In this document: positions 19,152-28,216 of the stretch, in pieces
Layout of the letters: the number at the start of each line of letters is the position of its first letter
Position numbering within the stretch: position 1 is the stretch's first letter
From: Novosphingopyxis iocasae
GTDB lineage: Bacteria; Pseudomonadota; Alphaproteobacteria; Sphingomonadales; Sphingomonadaceae
DNA: 64,000 nt
NCBI RefSeq assembly: GCF_014334095.1
Contig: NZ_CP060495.1
Coordinates: 2,542,501-2,606,500, forward strand
Reading direction: 5' to 3'
Made by a program: the position numbers and the translations under genes
Notes under the pieces: generated by a model
What the model was told of the DNA's origin: nothing
The model's input: the letters and a program-made list of their open reading frames with translations, nothing else
The model's database searches: none

Positions 19152-20408
19152 TCAGGAAGGCCGGGTCTGGCCTTCGCCGTGGACAACCGTCTTGTAGGTG
19201 GTGAGGCCTTCCAGTGCCACGGGGCCTCGGGCGTGGAGGCGGCCGGTGGCGATGCCGATTTCCGCGCCGAAGCCGAATTCGCCGCCGTCGGCGAACTGGG
19301 TCGAGGCGTTGTGCATCACGATGGCGCTGTCGACTTCCTGCAGGAAGCGGGCGGCGATGGACTTGTCTTCCGTGACGATCGAATCGGTATGGTGGCTGCC
19401 ATGTTCGGCGATGTGGCGGGCCGCGCCGTCGACGCCGTCGACCAGCCGGGCCGAAACGATGGGCTCCAGATATTCGGTGTCCCAATCTTCGTCACTGGCG
19501 GCTTTGACGCGCGCGTCCATCTGCTCGACCTTCGCGTCTCCGCGCACCTCGCAACCTGCATCCAGCAGGCCTTTGATCACATCGGGCGCGAAGCTCTGCG
19601 CGGCTTCGTCGATCAGCAGCGTTTCCATCGCGCCGCAAATGCCGGTGCGGCGCATCTTGGCGTTGACCGCGATCTCGCGCGCCTTTTCGGGGTCCGCCGC
19701 GCCGTCGACATAGACGTGGCAGATGCCGTCGAGATGGGCGAGCACGGGAACGCGCGCTTCTTCCTGCACGCGCGCAACGAGGCCCTTGCCGCCGCGCGGA
19801 ATGATGATGTCGATCAGACCCGCGGCCTTCAGCATGGAGCCGACGGCGCCCCGATCCTGCGTCGGCATCAGCTGAACCGCATCGCCGGGCAGGCCCGCCT
19901 TTTCGACGCCCTTGACGATGGAGGCGTGGATTGCGCGGTTGGAATGCACCGCTTCCGATCCGCCGCGCAGGATGGCGGCATTGCCGGCCATCAGGCACAG
20001 AAGGCCCGCATCGGCGGTGACGTTGGGACGGCTTTCGTAAATGATGCCGACCACGCCCAGCGGCACCCGGCGGCGTTCGAACTTCAGGCCGTTGGGCTGT
20101 TCCCACTCCTTGATGATCTCACCCACCGGATCGGGCAGGCTGGCCACCTGATCGGCGGCATCGGCGATCCCGTTCAGCCGATCTTGATCCAGCTTCAGGC
20201 GGTCCTGCATCGCAGCGGGAAGGTCGCTCGCATTTTCCATGTCCTTGGCGTTCGCTTCCAGGATGGCGGCGCTGTCGTCGCGCATCGCCTGCGCGGCGGC
20301 CTTCACCGCAGCCGCCTTCTCCTCCGTCGTGGCGAGGGCAAGGCGCATCGCGGCGGCGCGGGCCTTTTCGCCCATGTCCTGGATCAGCTGGTCATGATTG
20401 TCGGCCAT
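19152..20408 (-). CDS. proA: Glutamate-5-semialdehyde (gamma-glutamyl phosphate) reductase
   Basis: This 418-residue cytosolic enzyme reduces gamma-glutamyl phosphate to glutamate-5-semialdehyde with NADPH, the second step of proline synthesis. Family landmarks are [28 protein letters not shown], the active-site cysteine in [14 protein letters not shown], the segment [10 protein letters not shown], and the C-terminal GLTTYK. An AAGGAG lies just upstream of the start. It is downstream of proB on the same strand, with about 150 bases between them. Confidence 0.97.
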   Translation of the reverse strand: MADNHDQLIQDMGEKARAAAMRLALATTEEKAAAVKAAAQAMRDDSAAILEANAKDMENASDLPAAMQDRLKLDQDRLNGIADAADQVASLPDPVGEIIKEWEQPNGLKFERRRVPLGVVGIIYESRPNVTADAGLLCLMAGNAAILRGGSEAVHSNRAIHASIVKGVEKAGLPGDAVQLMPTQDRGAVGSMLKAAGLIDIIIPRGGKGLVARVQEEARVPVLAHLDGICHVYVDGAADPEKAREIAVNAKMRRTGICGAMETLLIDEAAQSFAPDVIKGLLDAGCEVRGDAKVEQMDARVKAASDEDWDTEYLEPIVSARLVDGVDGAARHIAEHGSHHTDSIVTEDKSIAARFLQEVDSAIVMHNASTQFADGGEFGFGAEIGIATGRLHARGPVALEGLTTYKTVVHGEGQTRPS

Positions 20409-20510
20409 GAAAAATGGGTCTCCTTCGATAGATGGTGCCGGAGGGCCATCGCAGCGCCAAGGCGCGCGAACGCAGTCCGCCGTGCGGGAACGTTTCCTTT
20501 CGTCAATGAT

Positions 20511-20536
20511 CGGGCGGGCAGATGGTTGCCCGTCCG
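20511..20536 (-). promoter_or_regulatory. Hairpin between proB and proA
   Basis: A ten-base-pair stem with one G-U pair (GGGCGGGCA against TGCCCGTCC plus a closing pair) and loop GATGGT lies just after the proB stop on the minus strand. It is not followed by a run of T, so it is more likely a processing, stabilising or partial-termination structure than a full terminator. Function is inferred. Confidence 0.5.
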
Positions 20537-20558
20537 CGTCGACGCCGCGGAGGCGTGC

Positions 20559-21671
20559 TCAGACGAGCAGGACGAGGTTGTTCTTGTCGATCAGCGATCC
20601 GCGCGGGGCATAACCTAGGATCGCCTCCTGCTCGTCCGCATCCTTGCCGCACAGCGACTTGGCGTCGTTATCGTCATAGCTGATGAGGCCGCGGGCGATC
20701 AGCTGGCCGGTCTCGTCATGGATATCGACCGAATCGCCGCGCGAAAATTCGCCTTCCACCTTGGTCACGCCTTCGGTGAGCAGGCTGTCGCCGTTCATCA
20801 GATGCTTTCTGGCGTTTTCGTTGACGTGCAGCGTGCCGCGCACGTCGATCTTGCCCGCGATCCAGGCCTTGCGCTTGTCCACGCCGCCTTCGGCCGTGAA
20901 CACCGTGCCGTCGCCGGTATCGCGGAAGCGGATGATCGGGTTGGGCTTCTGCCCGTCCGCGATGGCAAGCTGGATGCCGCTGGCAACCGCGATGCGCGCG
21001 GCCTCCACCTTTGAACCCATGCCGCCGGTCCCGGGCCCGGTGGGCGGGCCGAGATCCACGTCGAGATCGGCCACACTGTCCACCGTCTTCAGGAAGATCG
21101 CGTCCGGGTCCTTGCCCGGATCGGCCGAGAACAGGCCGGTGACGTTCGACAGCAGCAACACCATGTCCGCATGCGCTGCCTGCGCCACGCGCGCGGCCAG
21201 ACGATCATTATCGCCGAAGCGAATCTCGCGCGTGGTGACGCTGTCATTTTCGTTGATGATCGGGGTGACGCCGAGCGAGAGCAGCCGCTCGATCGTGTCC
21301 GAGGCGTTCAGATAGCGGCGCCGGTCCTGCAGGTCTTCCAGCGTCACCAGAATCTGCGCGGCGCGGCGGCGATGCGCGCGCAACAGTTCGGAGAACAGGC
21401 CGGAAAGGGCGATCTGGCCCGTCGCGGCGGAGGCCTGGCCATCGTCGAGGCTGCTCTTGCCGCCCGCGGGCAGATCGAGGATGCGCGCGCCGAGCGCGAC
21501 TGCGCCGGAGGCAACGAGGATCACCTCGATATCGTTTTCACGCCGCAGGGTCTCCAGATCGTCGATCAGGCTGGCAAGCCAGTAACGCTCCACCTCGCCT
21601 TCGGGAGAGACGAGGAGGGCGGAGCCGATCTTCACGACCAGGCGCTTCACGCCATCGAAAGGGGAGGCCAT
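20559..21671 (-). CDS. proB: Glutamate 5-kinase
   Basis: A 370-residue enzyme that phosphorylates glutamate, the first and feedback-regulated step of proline synthesis. The amino-acid-kinase domain (about residues 8-260) shows RLVVKIGSALL, ASGAVALGARIL, INENDSVTTREIRFGDND and GTGGMGSKVEAARIA. The last 95 residues or so form the PUA domain found in full-length ProB. It is the promoter-proximal gene of the proB-proA pair. Confidence 0.97.
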   Translation of the reverse strand: MASPFDGVKRLVVKIGSALLVSPEGEVERYWLASLIDDLETLRRENDIEVILVASGAVALGARILDLPAGGKSSLDDGQASAATGQIALSGLFSELLRAHRRRAAQILVTLEDLQDRRRYLNASDTIERLLSLGVTPIINENDSVTTREIRFGDNDRLAARVAQAAHADMVLLLSNVTGLFSADPGKDPDAIFLKTVDSVADLDVDLGPPTGPGTGGMGSKVEAARIAVASGIQLAIADGQKPNPIIRFRDTGDGTVFTAEGGVDKRKAWIAGKIDVRGTLHVNENARKHLMNGDSLLTEGVTKVEGEFSRGDSVDIHDETGQLIARGLISYDDNDAKSLCGKDADEQEAILGYAPRGSLIDKNNLVLLV

Positions 21672-21978
21672 GGGATATCCTTCTTGGACAGTTCAGGTCA
21701 CGGGCGGCGCACCGCGATACCCAAAGGGCAGCGCGCCAGGCGGGGGCACACATAGGGAGCGAATCCGCGAAGGTCGAGGCCGGGAGCCGAATTTTGCGCG
21801 GTGCAGCACATCCGGCCCGCCGTCAGCCAAGCTTTCGGGAGCCGGAAAAGAGCGGCGAGGGCGCTTGCCAGCGGAGCTTTCCCCTCTCTACTATCGCCCG
21901 TAATCCACGCTGCGGATGCCGCGCCTCTGCAGGCATGTCGCAGTCGCCATGACCAACGCTTCCTCCGAAGGAAACTGC
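21672..21978. other. Intergenic region between proB and the S10 peptidase gene
   Basis: These 307 bases lie between the divergent proB and peptidase genes and should contain both promoters. I see no RNA gene, clear repeat or supported coding sequence. In-frame codons continue upstream of the peptidase start but do not extend its signal peptide sensibly. Confidence 0.6.
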
Positions 21979-23481
21979 ATGACCAAGCTCCGCTGGATCG
22001 CCGCCGCTGCGCTTGCCCTATCGATCGCTGCGCCCGGTGCCGCGCAGGAGAAGCAGGTGACGCAGACCACCGAAAAGGTGGATGAGGGGATGGATCTGCC
22101 GCCGCTGCCCGCAGACAAGACGGTGAAGCAGTCCGCCGTCATCGGTGGGCGCACCATTTCCTACAATGCGACGGTCGGGACGATCCCGGTGCGCGATGGG
22201 AAGGGCAAGACGATCGGGCAGGTGGTCTACACCGCCTATACGGTGCCGGGTGCAGACGTGAACCGCCCGGTGACGTTCGCTTTCAACGGCGGGCCGGGCG
22301 CGTCCTCGGTGTATCTCAATCTGGGCGCGGTGGGGCCGAAGCGCCTTCAATTCGGCGCGCAGGGCGATGCTCCGTCCGACGCGCCGATCACGACCGACAA
22401 TCCCAATAGCTGGCTGGATTTCACCGATCTTGTCTTCATCGATCCCATCGGCACCGGCTTCAGCCGCAGCCTGGTGGACGAGGAGGAGACGAACAAAGCG
22501 TTCTACGCCAATGATCCGGACATCGAATATCTTTCCAAGGTGATCTACGACTGGCTGGTGAAAGAGGGCCGTCTGCGCTCGCCCAAATATGTGATGGGCG
22601 AAAGCTATGGCGGATATCGCACGCCGCGGATCGCCTATGAGCTGCAATCGCAGATCGGGGTGGGGCTGAACGGGATCGTGATGGTTTCGCCCTATCTCGA
22701 TCCGGCATCCGGAGACGGGGCGACCGCGCTCTCGCCGCTGCCCTGGATCATCGATCTGCCGTCCATGGCCGCCGCGAATCTGGAGCGGCAGGGGCGGCTG
22801 ACCCCGGCTGCAATGGCCGATGTGGTGGCCTATGCGCGCGGCCCCTTCGCGACCGATCTGCTCCAGGGCCGCTCCGATCCGGCGGCGGTCGCGCGGATCG
22901 TCGATAATGTGACGGAGCTGACCGGGCTGGACCGCGATCTGGTGGCCGAGCGGGGCGGGCGCATCGATTCGGGCACCTATCTGCGCGCCGTCCACCGGGA
23001 AGATCGCACGATCGGCAGCGTCTATGACAGCAACGTCACCGCCTTCGATCCCTTCCCCTGGTCTGCGCAGCGCCGGTCCAACGATCCGATCCTCGACGCG
23101 CTGATCGCGCCGACCACCAGCGCGATGGTGGACTTCATCACCCGCGTGGTGGGGTGGAAGACAGACGCGCGCTATCACGCGCTCAGCTATGAAGTGAACG
23201 AGGCTTGGGACCGGGGCGAGCCGGACGACAAGCCGGTGCAGGACCTGCGCAAGGCGATCGCCAATGATCCGAACATGGCGGTGATGATCGTGCATGGCTG
23301 GGATGATCTCAGCTGCCCGTTCATGGCGAGCGTGCTGATCGTGGATCAGATGCCCGATTTCGGCATGGCCGAGCGCGTGAAGCTGGATGTCTATCCCGGC
23401 GGGCACATGTTCTACAGCCGCGACGACAGCGGTGCCGCGTTCAAGCGCGATGCACGCGCCATCTACAATATGCGCGGCTGA
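21979..23481 (+). CDS. Exported S10-family serine carboxypeptidase
   Basis: A 500-residue protein with signal peptide MTKLRWIAAAALALSIAAP and a probable cut near GAAQ. The carboxypeptidase-Y-like alpha/beta hydrolase domain has the nucleophile in GESYGGYRTP, the acid Asp in HGWDDLSCPF and the His in YPGGHMFY; TFAFNGGPGASSVYLN builds the oxyanion region. The family removes C-terminal amino acids at acid pH. The start at 21979 follows CGAAGGA, whereas the earlier in-frame ATG would spoil the signal peptide. It is followed after 46 bases by an S9 peptidase, which suggests periplasmic peptide degradation by the pair. Confidence 0.92.
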   Translation: MTKLRWIAAAALALSIAAPGAAQEKQVTQTTEKVDEGMDLPPLPADKTVKQSAVIGGRTISYNATVGTIPVRDGKGKTIGQVVYTAYTVPGADVNRPVTFAFNGGPGASSVYLNLGAVGPKRLQFGAQGDAPSDAPITTDNPNSWLDFTDLVFIDPIGTGFSRSLVDEEETNKAFYANDPDIEYLSKVIYDWLVKEGRLRSPKYVMGESYGGYRTPRIAYELQSQIGVGLNGIVMVSPYLDPASGDGATALSPLPWIIDLPSMAAANLERQGRLTPAAMADVVAYARGPFATDLLQGRSDPAAVARIVDNVTELTGLDRDLVAERGGRIDSGTYLRAVHREDRTIGSVYDSNVTAFDPFPWSAQRRSNDPILDALIAPTTSAMVDFITRVVGWKTDARYHALSYEVNEAWDRGEPDDKPVQDLRKAIANDPNMAVMIVHGWDDLSCPFMASVLIVDQMPDFGMAERVKLDVYPGGHMFYSRDDSGAAFKRDARAIYNMRG

Positions 23482-23527
23482 ACGCCGCCGCACCCCTTAT
23501 CCTTCCTGTCAGAAAGCGATGTGTTCC

Positions 23528-25684
23528 ATGCGTTATCCCCTTCTTCTTGCTGCCGCCGCGATTCTGCCTGCCGCCTGCACCGCGCCGATGACCGGCATGG
23601 CGGACGTCGCTGCGCCCGCAGCAGGTCCCGCCGCTGCCGATAGCACTGCCGAGGCAGCCGACCCGAACCTTTATCTGGAGGACATTCATGGCGAGCGCGC
23701 GCTCGCCAAGGTCAACCAGTGGAATGCCCGCTCGCTCGCCGCGCTGGAGGCGATGCCGGGGTTCAAGCAATATCAGGCCCGCGCGCTCGATCTGCTGCAG
23801 GACGATCGCCAGATCGCGAATCCCGATCAGATCATCGGCAACCGCGTGCTCAACCTGTGGCAGGACAAGGCCAATCCGCGCGGTCTCTGGCGCGTCGCGT
23901 CGCTGGAAAGCTTCACCGCGGGCAAGCCCGAATGGCATACGCTGATCGACGTCGATGCGCTGGGCAAGCAGGAGGGCAAGAGCTGGGTGTGGAAGGGCGC
24001 GGACTGCCTGGCCCCGGACTACACCCGCTGCATGGTCGCTCTGTCCAATGGCGGCGGCGACGCCGTGCTGGAGCGCGAGTTCGATCTGACCACCGGCCGG
24101 TTCGTGGACGGCGGCTTCACCGTGCCGACGGCCAAGACGCGGCTGAGCTGGGCCGGGCCGGACGCGTTGTACGTCGCCAGCGATTTCGGCCCGGATAGCC
24201 TGACCGATTCGGGCTATCCGCGCACCGTGAAGCTCTGGAAACGCGGCGCGCCGCTGTCCGCCGCCACCGAAATCGCCACCGTCCCCAAGGATTATGTGAG
24301 TGTCGGAGTGGGCGTGTTCGAAGATGGCGGCACGCGCTATCCGATCCTGAATAAGGCGGTGGATTTCTACCACAGCGATGTCAGCCATATCGCGCCGGAC
24401 GGCCGCCCGATCCCCTCGCCGGTGCCGCAGGACGCGGAAATCAACGCGATGCTGGACGGCCGCCTGTTCGCCACGCTGCAGAGCGACTGGAATGGCATCC
24501 CGGCGGGAGCGATCGTCGCCTATTCGGTACCGGACGTCCTCGCGGGCCGCGATCCGCAGGTGGAGCGCGTGTTCATGCCCAGCCGCAGCCAGGCGGTGGA
24601 GCAGGTCGCGTCCGGCCAGTCGGTGCTATGGGTGAAGCTGCTGGACGATGTGTCGGGCAAGCTGATCGCGCTGACCCGCGGTGCGGACGGTGCCTGGTCG
24701 CAGCAGGCGATGGCGCTGCCCGCCAACAGCACCGTGACGCTGGATGCGACGGCGCATGACAGCAATCTCGCCTTCGTCACCGTCGAAGGCTTCCTGTCGC
24801 CGCCCACGCTCGATGCCGTGCGCCCCGGCGCCGCGCCGGTGAAAGTGGACGCGCTGCCCGCGCGCTTCGATGCCGCGACCATGGACGTGGTGCAGCGCTT
24901 TGCCACCTCCAAGGACGGCACGAAGATCCCCTACTTCCTGGTGCGCAAGAAGGGGGAAAGCGGCCCCGTGCCCGCGCTGATCCACGCTTATGGCGGGTTC
25001 AACCTTGCCCAGACGCCGACCTATCTGACCGGCCAGCCCTATCGTTCCGGCCCCGCCGGCCTGTTCTGGGTGGAGGAGGGCAATGCCTTCGTTCTGGCCA
25101 ATATCCGGGGCGGCGGTGAATATGGGCCGCGCTGGCACAAGGCGACGATGCGCGAAAAGCACCAGAACGCGTTCGACGATCTGGCTGCGGTGGCCGAAGA
25201 TCTGATCCGCACGGGAGTTTCTACAAAGGGCGACATCGCCGTTTCTGGCCGTTCCAATGGCGGCTTGCTCACTTCCACCGCGATCGTGCAGCGTCCCGAT
25301 CTTTACGGCGGCGCGGTCATCGGATCGCCGCTGATCGACATGAAGCGCTATTCGCACCTATTGGCCGGGGCGAGCTGGATCGGCGAATATGGCGATCCGG
25401 ACAAGCCGGAGGACTGGGCCTTCATCGGGCAATATTCGCCCTATCAGAACATGAAGGCGGGCGTCGATTACCCGGTGCCGTTCCTTTACACCTCGACCGA
25501 GGATGACCGCGTCCACCCCGCCCATGCGCGCAAATTCGCCGCCCGCCTCGAAAATTTCGGCGACGATTTCTATTATTATGAAGATCCCGAAGGCGGCCAC
25601 GCCGCGGGCGCGGACCGCATCGCCGATGCACAGCGCGCGGCGCTGGTTACAGTGTATCTGAACAGCGTGCTGAAGGGCAAATAA
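23528..25684 (+). CDS. Lipoprotein S9-family prolyl oligopeptidase
   Basis: A 718-residue protein with a lipoprotein leader MRYPLLLAAAAILPAAC (lipobox LPAAC). An N-terminal propeller is followed by a catalytic domain with GAVIGSPLIDMKRY, the nucleophile in GRSNGGLL, the acid in TEDDRVHPAH and the His in GGHAAG. Prolyl oligopeptidases cut short peptides after proline. The ATG at 23528 gives the best leader and a suitable distance from AGAAAG; an ATG at 23519 adds three residues. It probably forms an operon with the preceding S10 peptidase. A seven-base-pair GC hairpin follows at 25690-25708 but lacks a T run. Confidence 0.92.
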   Translation: MRYPLLLAAAAILPAACTAPMTGMADVAAPAAGPAAADSTAEAADPNLYLEDIHGERALAKVNQWNARSLAALEAMPGFKQYQARALDLLQDDRQIANPDQIIGNRVLNLWQDKANPRGLWRVASLESFTAGKPEWHTLIDVDALGKQEGKSWVWKGADCLAPDYTRCMVALSNGGGDAVLEREFDLTTGRFVDGGFTVPTAKTRLSWAGPDALYVASDFGPDSLTDSGYPRTVKLWKRGAPLSAATEIATVPKDYVSVGVGVFEDGGTRYPILNKAVDFYHSDVSHIAPDGRPIPSPVPQDAEINAMLDGRLFATLQSDWNGIPAGAIVAYSVPDVLAGRDPQVERVFMPSRSQAVEQVASGQSVLWVKLLDDVSGKLIALTRGADGAWSQQAMALPANSTVTLDATAHDSNLAFVTVEGFLSPPTLDAVRPGAAPVKVDALPARFDAATMDVVQRFATSKDGTKIPYFLVRKKGESGPVPALIHAYGGFNLAQTPTYLTGQPYRSGPAGLFWVEEGNAFVLANIRGGGEYGPRWHKATMREKHQNAFDDLAAVAEDLIRTGVSTKGDIAVSGRSNGGLLTSTAIVQRPDLYGGAVIGSPLIDMKRYSHLLAGASWIGEYGDPDKPEDWAFIGQYSPYQNMKAGVDYPVPFLYTSTEDDRVHPAHARKFAARLENFGDDFYYYEDPEGGHAAGADRIADAQRAALVTVYLNSVLKGK

Positions 25685-25805
25685 TCGGGGCGGGGCCGCG
25701 CGCCCCGCATCCGGATGGCGCTTTGCGCGTTTTCCAAGCTGTTCGCCTGAGTTTCCATGCGTTACACAGGCGAAACGGATCGGGGACTTGCGAGGCGACA
25801 TCCGG

Positions 25806-26273
25806 ATGATGCGATTGCTGACCGCCGCGATATTGTTCGCATTCTACCTGCTGCTGGCGGGCGCGCTGGGCACCGCGCAGTTCGTCTCCGCCGCCATTCT
25901 CACCGTTCTGATCCTCGGCTGGTCGATGCTCATTCGGCGGTTCGGCAGCGAGAGAAGTCTCAGCTTTTCGAAAGCGCATTGGAGCCCCTGGGTCCGTGCC
26001 GCCCTCCGCCTGCCGGGTGATACACTGCGCATCGGCGGCGTCCTTTTGAAAACCTGCTTGGTCGGCGGTTCGCCGGGCCGCGCGGTGGAGCCAAAGTTCC
26101 GGTTCGGCACCGTCGATGACCCGTCCGAGGCCGCGCGGCGCGCCACTGCCGTGATCGCGGGATCGCTCACACCCGATTTCTACGTCGTCGATATCACGTC
26201 CGAACGCGCCTGTGCCTATGGGCACAAGCTGCTGAAGGGCGACGGGCCGAACCGTCCGGACTGGCTGGCATGA
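25806..26273 (+). CDS. mnhE: Mrp-type cation/proton antiporter subunit E
   Basis: A 155-residue membrane protein with two hydrophobic N-terminal segments (MMRLLTAAILFAFYLL onward) and a cytoplasmic domain with EPKFRFGTVDD and VIAGSLTPDFYVVDI, typical of MnhE/MrpE and MbhA. The ATG at 25806 follows GCGAGGCG; a TTG 18 bases upstream is possible. It is the first gene of a seven-gene operon in which neighbouring genes overlap by 4 bases, which points to tight translational coupling. Confidence 0.9.
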   Translation: MMRLLTAAILFAFYLLLAGALGTAQFVSAAILTVLILGWSMLIRRFGSERSLSFSKAHWSPWVRAALRLPGDTLRIGGVLLKTCLVGGSPGRAVEPKFRFGTVDDPSEAARRATAVIAGSLTPDFYVVDITSERACAYGHKLLKGDGPNRPDWLA

Positions 26274-26524
26274 CGGATCTCTGGCTTGCCGCCTCGATCG
26301 CGCTGATCCTGCCTTTCGCGCTGGCGGCCATCGCGATCTGGCGCGGGCCGATCGCCGGACGCCTCGCCGCCGTTCAGCTCGCCAGCGTGATTGCGGTGCT
26401 GCTGCTCGTCGCCATGGATTTCGCCTTCGATCAGCCCGCCGCGATCGACATCGCCCTGTCGCTCGCGCTTCTCTCGCTTCCGGGTACGCTGCTCTATGCG
26501 CTGTTCGAGGAGCGCTGGCTGTGA
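26270..26524 (+). CDS. mnhF: Mrp-type antiporter subunit F
   Basis: An 84-residue protein with three hydrophobic helices (LAASIALILPFALAAI, VQLASVIAVLLLVAMD and a third near the end), matching MnhF/MrpF and MbhB in size and topology. Its start overlaps the stop of subunit E in ATGA, and its own end overlaps subunit G by 4 bases. Confidence 0.9.
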   Translation: MTDLWLAASIALILPFALAAIAIWRGPIAGRLAAVQLASVIAVLLLVAMDFAFDQPAAIDIALSLALLSLPGTLLYALFEERWL

Positions 26525-26805
26525 CGATCGCGCTTGCGCTGCTGCTGGCCCTCGGCGTGCTGGCAACCCTCATCGGCGCGATCGCCTTTCTTCGTCTCGC
26601 AACACCGTTCGAGCGGCTGCACGCGGCCAGCTTCGTCGCCGTCGCCGCCACCGCCTGCTTCGTTGCGGCGGCTTTCATCACCGATGGCGTGACGGGCCGA
26701 TCGCTGAAGATGGTGCTCATCCTCGCCGTGCTCATCGTCACCGGGGCGCTCGCCAACCATGCCGTGGCCCGCGCGCTGCAGATTCGAGGCGGCGAACGGC
26801 GGTGA
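26521..26805 (+). CDS. mnhG: Mrp-type antiporter subunit G
   Basis: A 94-residue, three-helix protein starting with GTG inside the end of subunit F. The conserved family segment LRLATPFERLHAASF is visible near residue 22-36. It corresponds to MnhG/MrpG and MbhC. The last bases overlap the next subunit's GTG start. Confidence 0.92.
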   Translation: MTIALALLLALGVLATLIGAIAFLRLATPFERLHAASFVAVAATACFVAAAFITDGVTGRSLKMVLILAVLIVTGALANHAVARALQIRGGERR

Positions 26806-27053
26806 GCTGGCTGATCGGCCTCGTGCTGCTCTTGGTGGCGGTCGGCGGGCTGATGGTCGTCATCACCCGCGATCCGCGCAAGCAGGTCTACGCCCTCGGC
26901 ATCAACGGCCTGATCCTTACCCTCTTTTTCTTCGTTTTGCAGGCGCCCGATGTGGCGATCAGCGAAGTCGGCGTGGGCGCGGCGATCGTGCCGCTGCTGT
27001 TCCTGGTCGCTCTCACCGCGATCAACAACGATCGGGAGCGGCGCGGCAAATGA
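26802..27053 (+). CDS. MbhD-like (DUF4040) antiporter subunit
   Basis: An 83-residue protein of three hydrophobic helices containing RDPRKQVYALGINGLILT and QAPDVAISEVGVGAAIVPLL. This is the segment found in the C-terminal part of MrpA and, as a separate protein, in the MbhD subunit of archaeal membrane-bound hydrogenases. The acidic residue in APDVAISE is in the helix thought to belong to the cation or proton path. It starts with GTG overlapping subunit G. No NuoL-like part is attached or encoded nearby. Confidence 0.88.
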   Translation: MSWLIGLVLLLVAVGGLMVVITRDPRKQVYALGINGLILTLFFFVLQAPDVAISEVGVGAAIVPLLFLVALTAINNDRERRGK

Positions 27054-27844
27054 ACGCCAAGGCGCGCCTCTCGCTGCTGTTCATCGCCTTTGCGCTGCTG
27101 CTGCCGGGCATCTGGAGCCTGGCGCACGCGCTGCCGCCCTTCGGCTTTCCCACCGAGCTTTACGGGCAGGCGGTGAACGACATCGTTCCGGGCCTGCGCC
27201 ATGTCGCCAATATGATCACCGCGGTGAACTTCGATGTGCGCGGCATCGATACGGTGGGCGAGGAAATGATGCTGGTGGGCGCGGTAACCGGCACGGTCAT
27301 GCTGTTGCGCGGCAGCCGGGGCGAGGATGCGAGCGACCGTGCCGATCAGAAGCGCGGGCGGCCCGTCATCCCCCGGTCGGATGCCTTGGTGCTGATGTCG
27401 CGCCTGTCGGCCAGCATCGTCATGATGTTCGGTATCTATATCGTGGCGCAAGGCACGGAGACGCCGGGCGGCGGTTTCCAGGCCGGGGTACTGTGCGCCA
27501 CCAGCTTCATCCTGATCTATCTGGGTGACGGCTATGCCGGATGGCGCCGCCTGATCCCCAGCCCCGTCATGGCCTTTCTGGAAGGGACGGGCGGTTTCGT
27601 GTTCGTTGCCGCAGCGGCGTTCCCCCTGTTTCTGGGCAAGGCGGCGCTGGAGAACATCATTCCGACCAGCGATTTCCGCTCGATGATCTCGGGCGGCATG
27701 ATGATCCTCGGCAATTTCGCGGTGACGGTGGCGGTGGCCGGCAGCTTCGGCGCGCTGATGGTGGAATTCATGGAAGAAACCCGAGAGCCGTCGGAAGACG
27801 ATCCGGCCGAGGGCGACGGCGACGAAGTGGATGAGACGCAATGA
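27050..27844 (+). CDS. MnhB-domain antiporter subunit with MbhE-like N-terminus
   Basis: A 264-residue membrane protein. The first 100 residues or so (MNAKARLSLLFIAFALLLPG, FDVRGIDTVGEEMMLVGAVT) resemble the second C-terminal segment of MrpA, which is MbhE in archaea. The rest is a MnhB domain with VAQGTETPGGGFQAGVL and SGGMMILGNFAVTVAVAG. It is thus a fusion equivalent to MbhE plus MbhF. The tail is acidic and cytoplasmic. It overlaps both neighbours by 4 bases. Confidence 0.88.
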   Translation: MNAKARLSLLFIAFALLLPGIWSLAHALPPFGFPTELYGQAVNDIVPGLRHVANMITAVNFDVRGIDTVGEEMMLVGAVTGTVMLLRGSRGEDASDRADQKRGRPVIPRSDALVLMSRLSASIVMMFGIYIVAQGTETPGGGFQAGVLCATSFILIYLGDGYAGWRRLIPSPVMAFLEGTGGFVFVAAAAFPLFLGKAALENIIPTSDFRSMISGGMMILGNFAVTVAVAGSFGALMVEFMEETREPSEDDPAEGDGDEVDETQ

Positions 27845-28191
27845 GCATATTGCCGTGGATCGTGGCCGCCTGGCTGTTCGGCATTGGCCTTTACGGCATC
27901 GCGACGTCGCGCCATTTCGTGCACCTCGTCGGCTGCCTTACCGTCTGCCAAAGCTCCACCTATGTCCTTCTGCTGAGCCTCGGATACAAATGGGGTGCGG
28001 GTCCGCCGGTGTTTTTCGATCATCCGCCCGGCACGCCGGCAGTGGATCCGGTGATTCAGGCACTGATCCTGACCGACATTGTCATCGGTGCCGCGATGTC
28101 CGCGCTGCTCCTCGTCCTCGCCATCCAGGTGCAGAAGCGCACCGGTTGCTGCGATCCGCAGAGCGTGCGCGCGCTGCGCAAGCCGAAATGA
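27841..28191 (+). CDS. mnhC: Mrp-type antiporter subunit C (NuoK-like)
   Basis: A 116-residue, three-helix protein of the NuoK/MnhC family, with GIATSRHFVHLVGCLTVCQSS near the start and DPVIQALILTDIVIGAAMSA, which holds the Asp typical of MrpC proteins. It begins inside the end of the MnhB-type gene and is followed after 25 bases by the large subunit. Confidence 0.9.
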   Translation: MSILPWIVAAWLFGIGLYGIATSRHFVHLVGCLTVCQSSTYVLLLSLGYKWGAGPPVFFDHPPGTPAVDPVIQALILTDIVIGAAMSALLLVLAIQVQKRTGCCDPQSVRALRKPK

Positions 28192-28216
28192 AGCTTGTTC
28201 GGTCACGGGCGCTGCC

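Noticed and set aside
25690-25708. GC-rich hairpin after the S9 peptidase gene
   Set aside because: Only a seven-base-pair stem and no T run; not called as a terminator.
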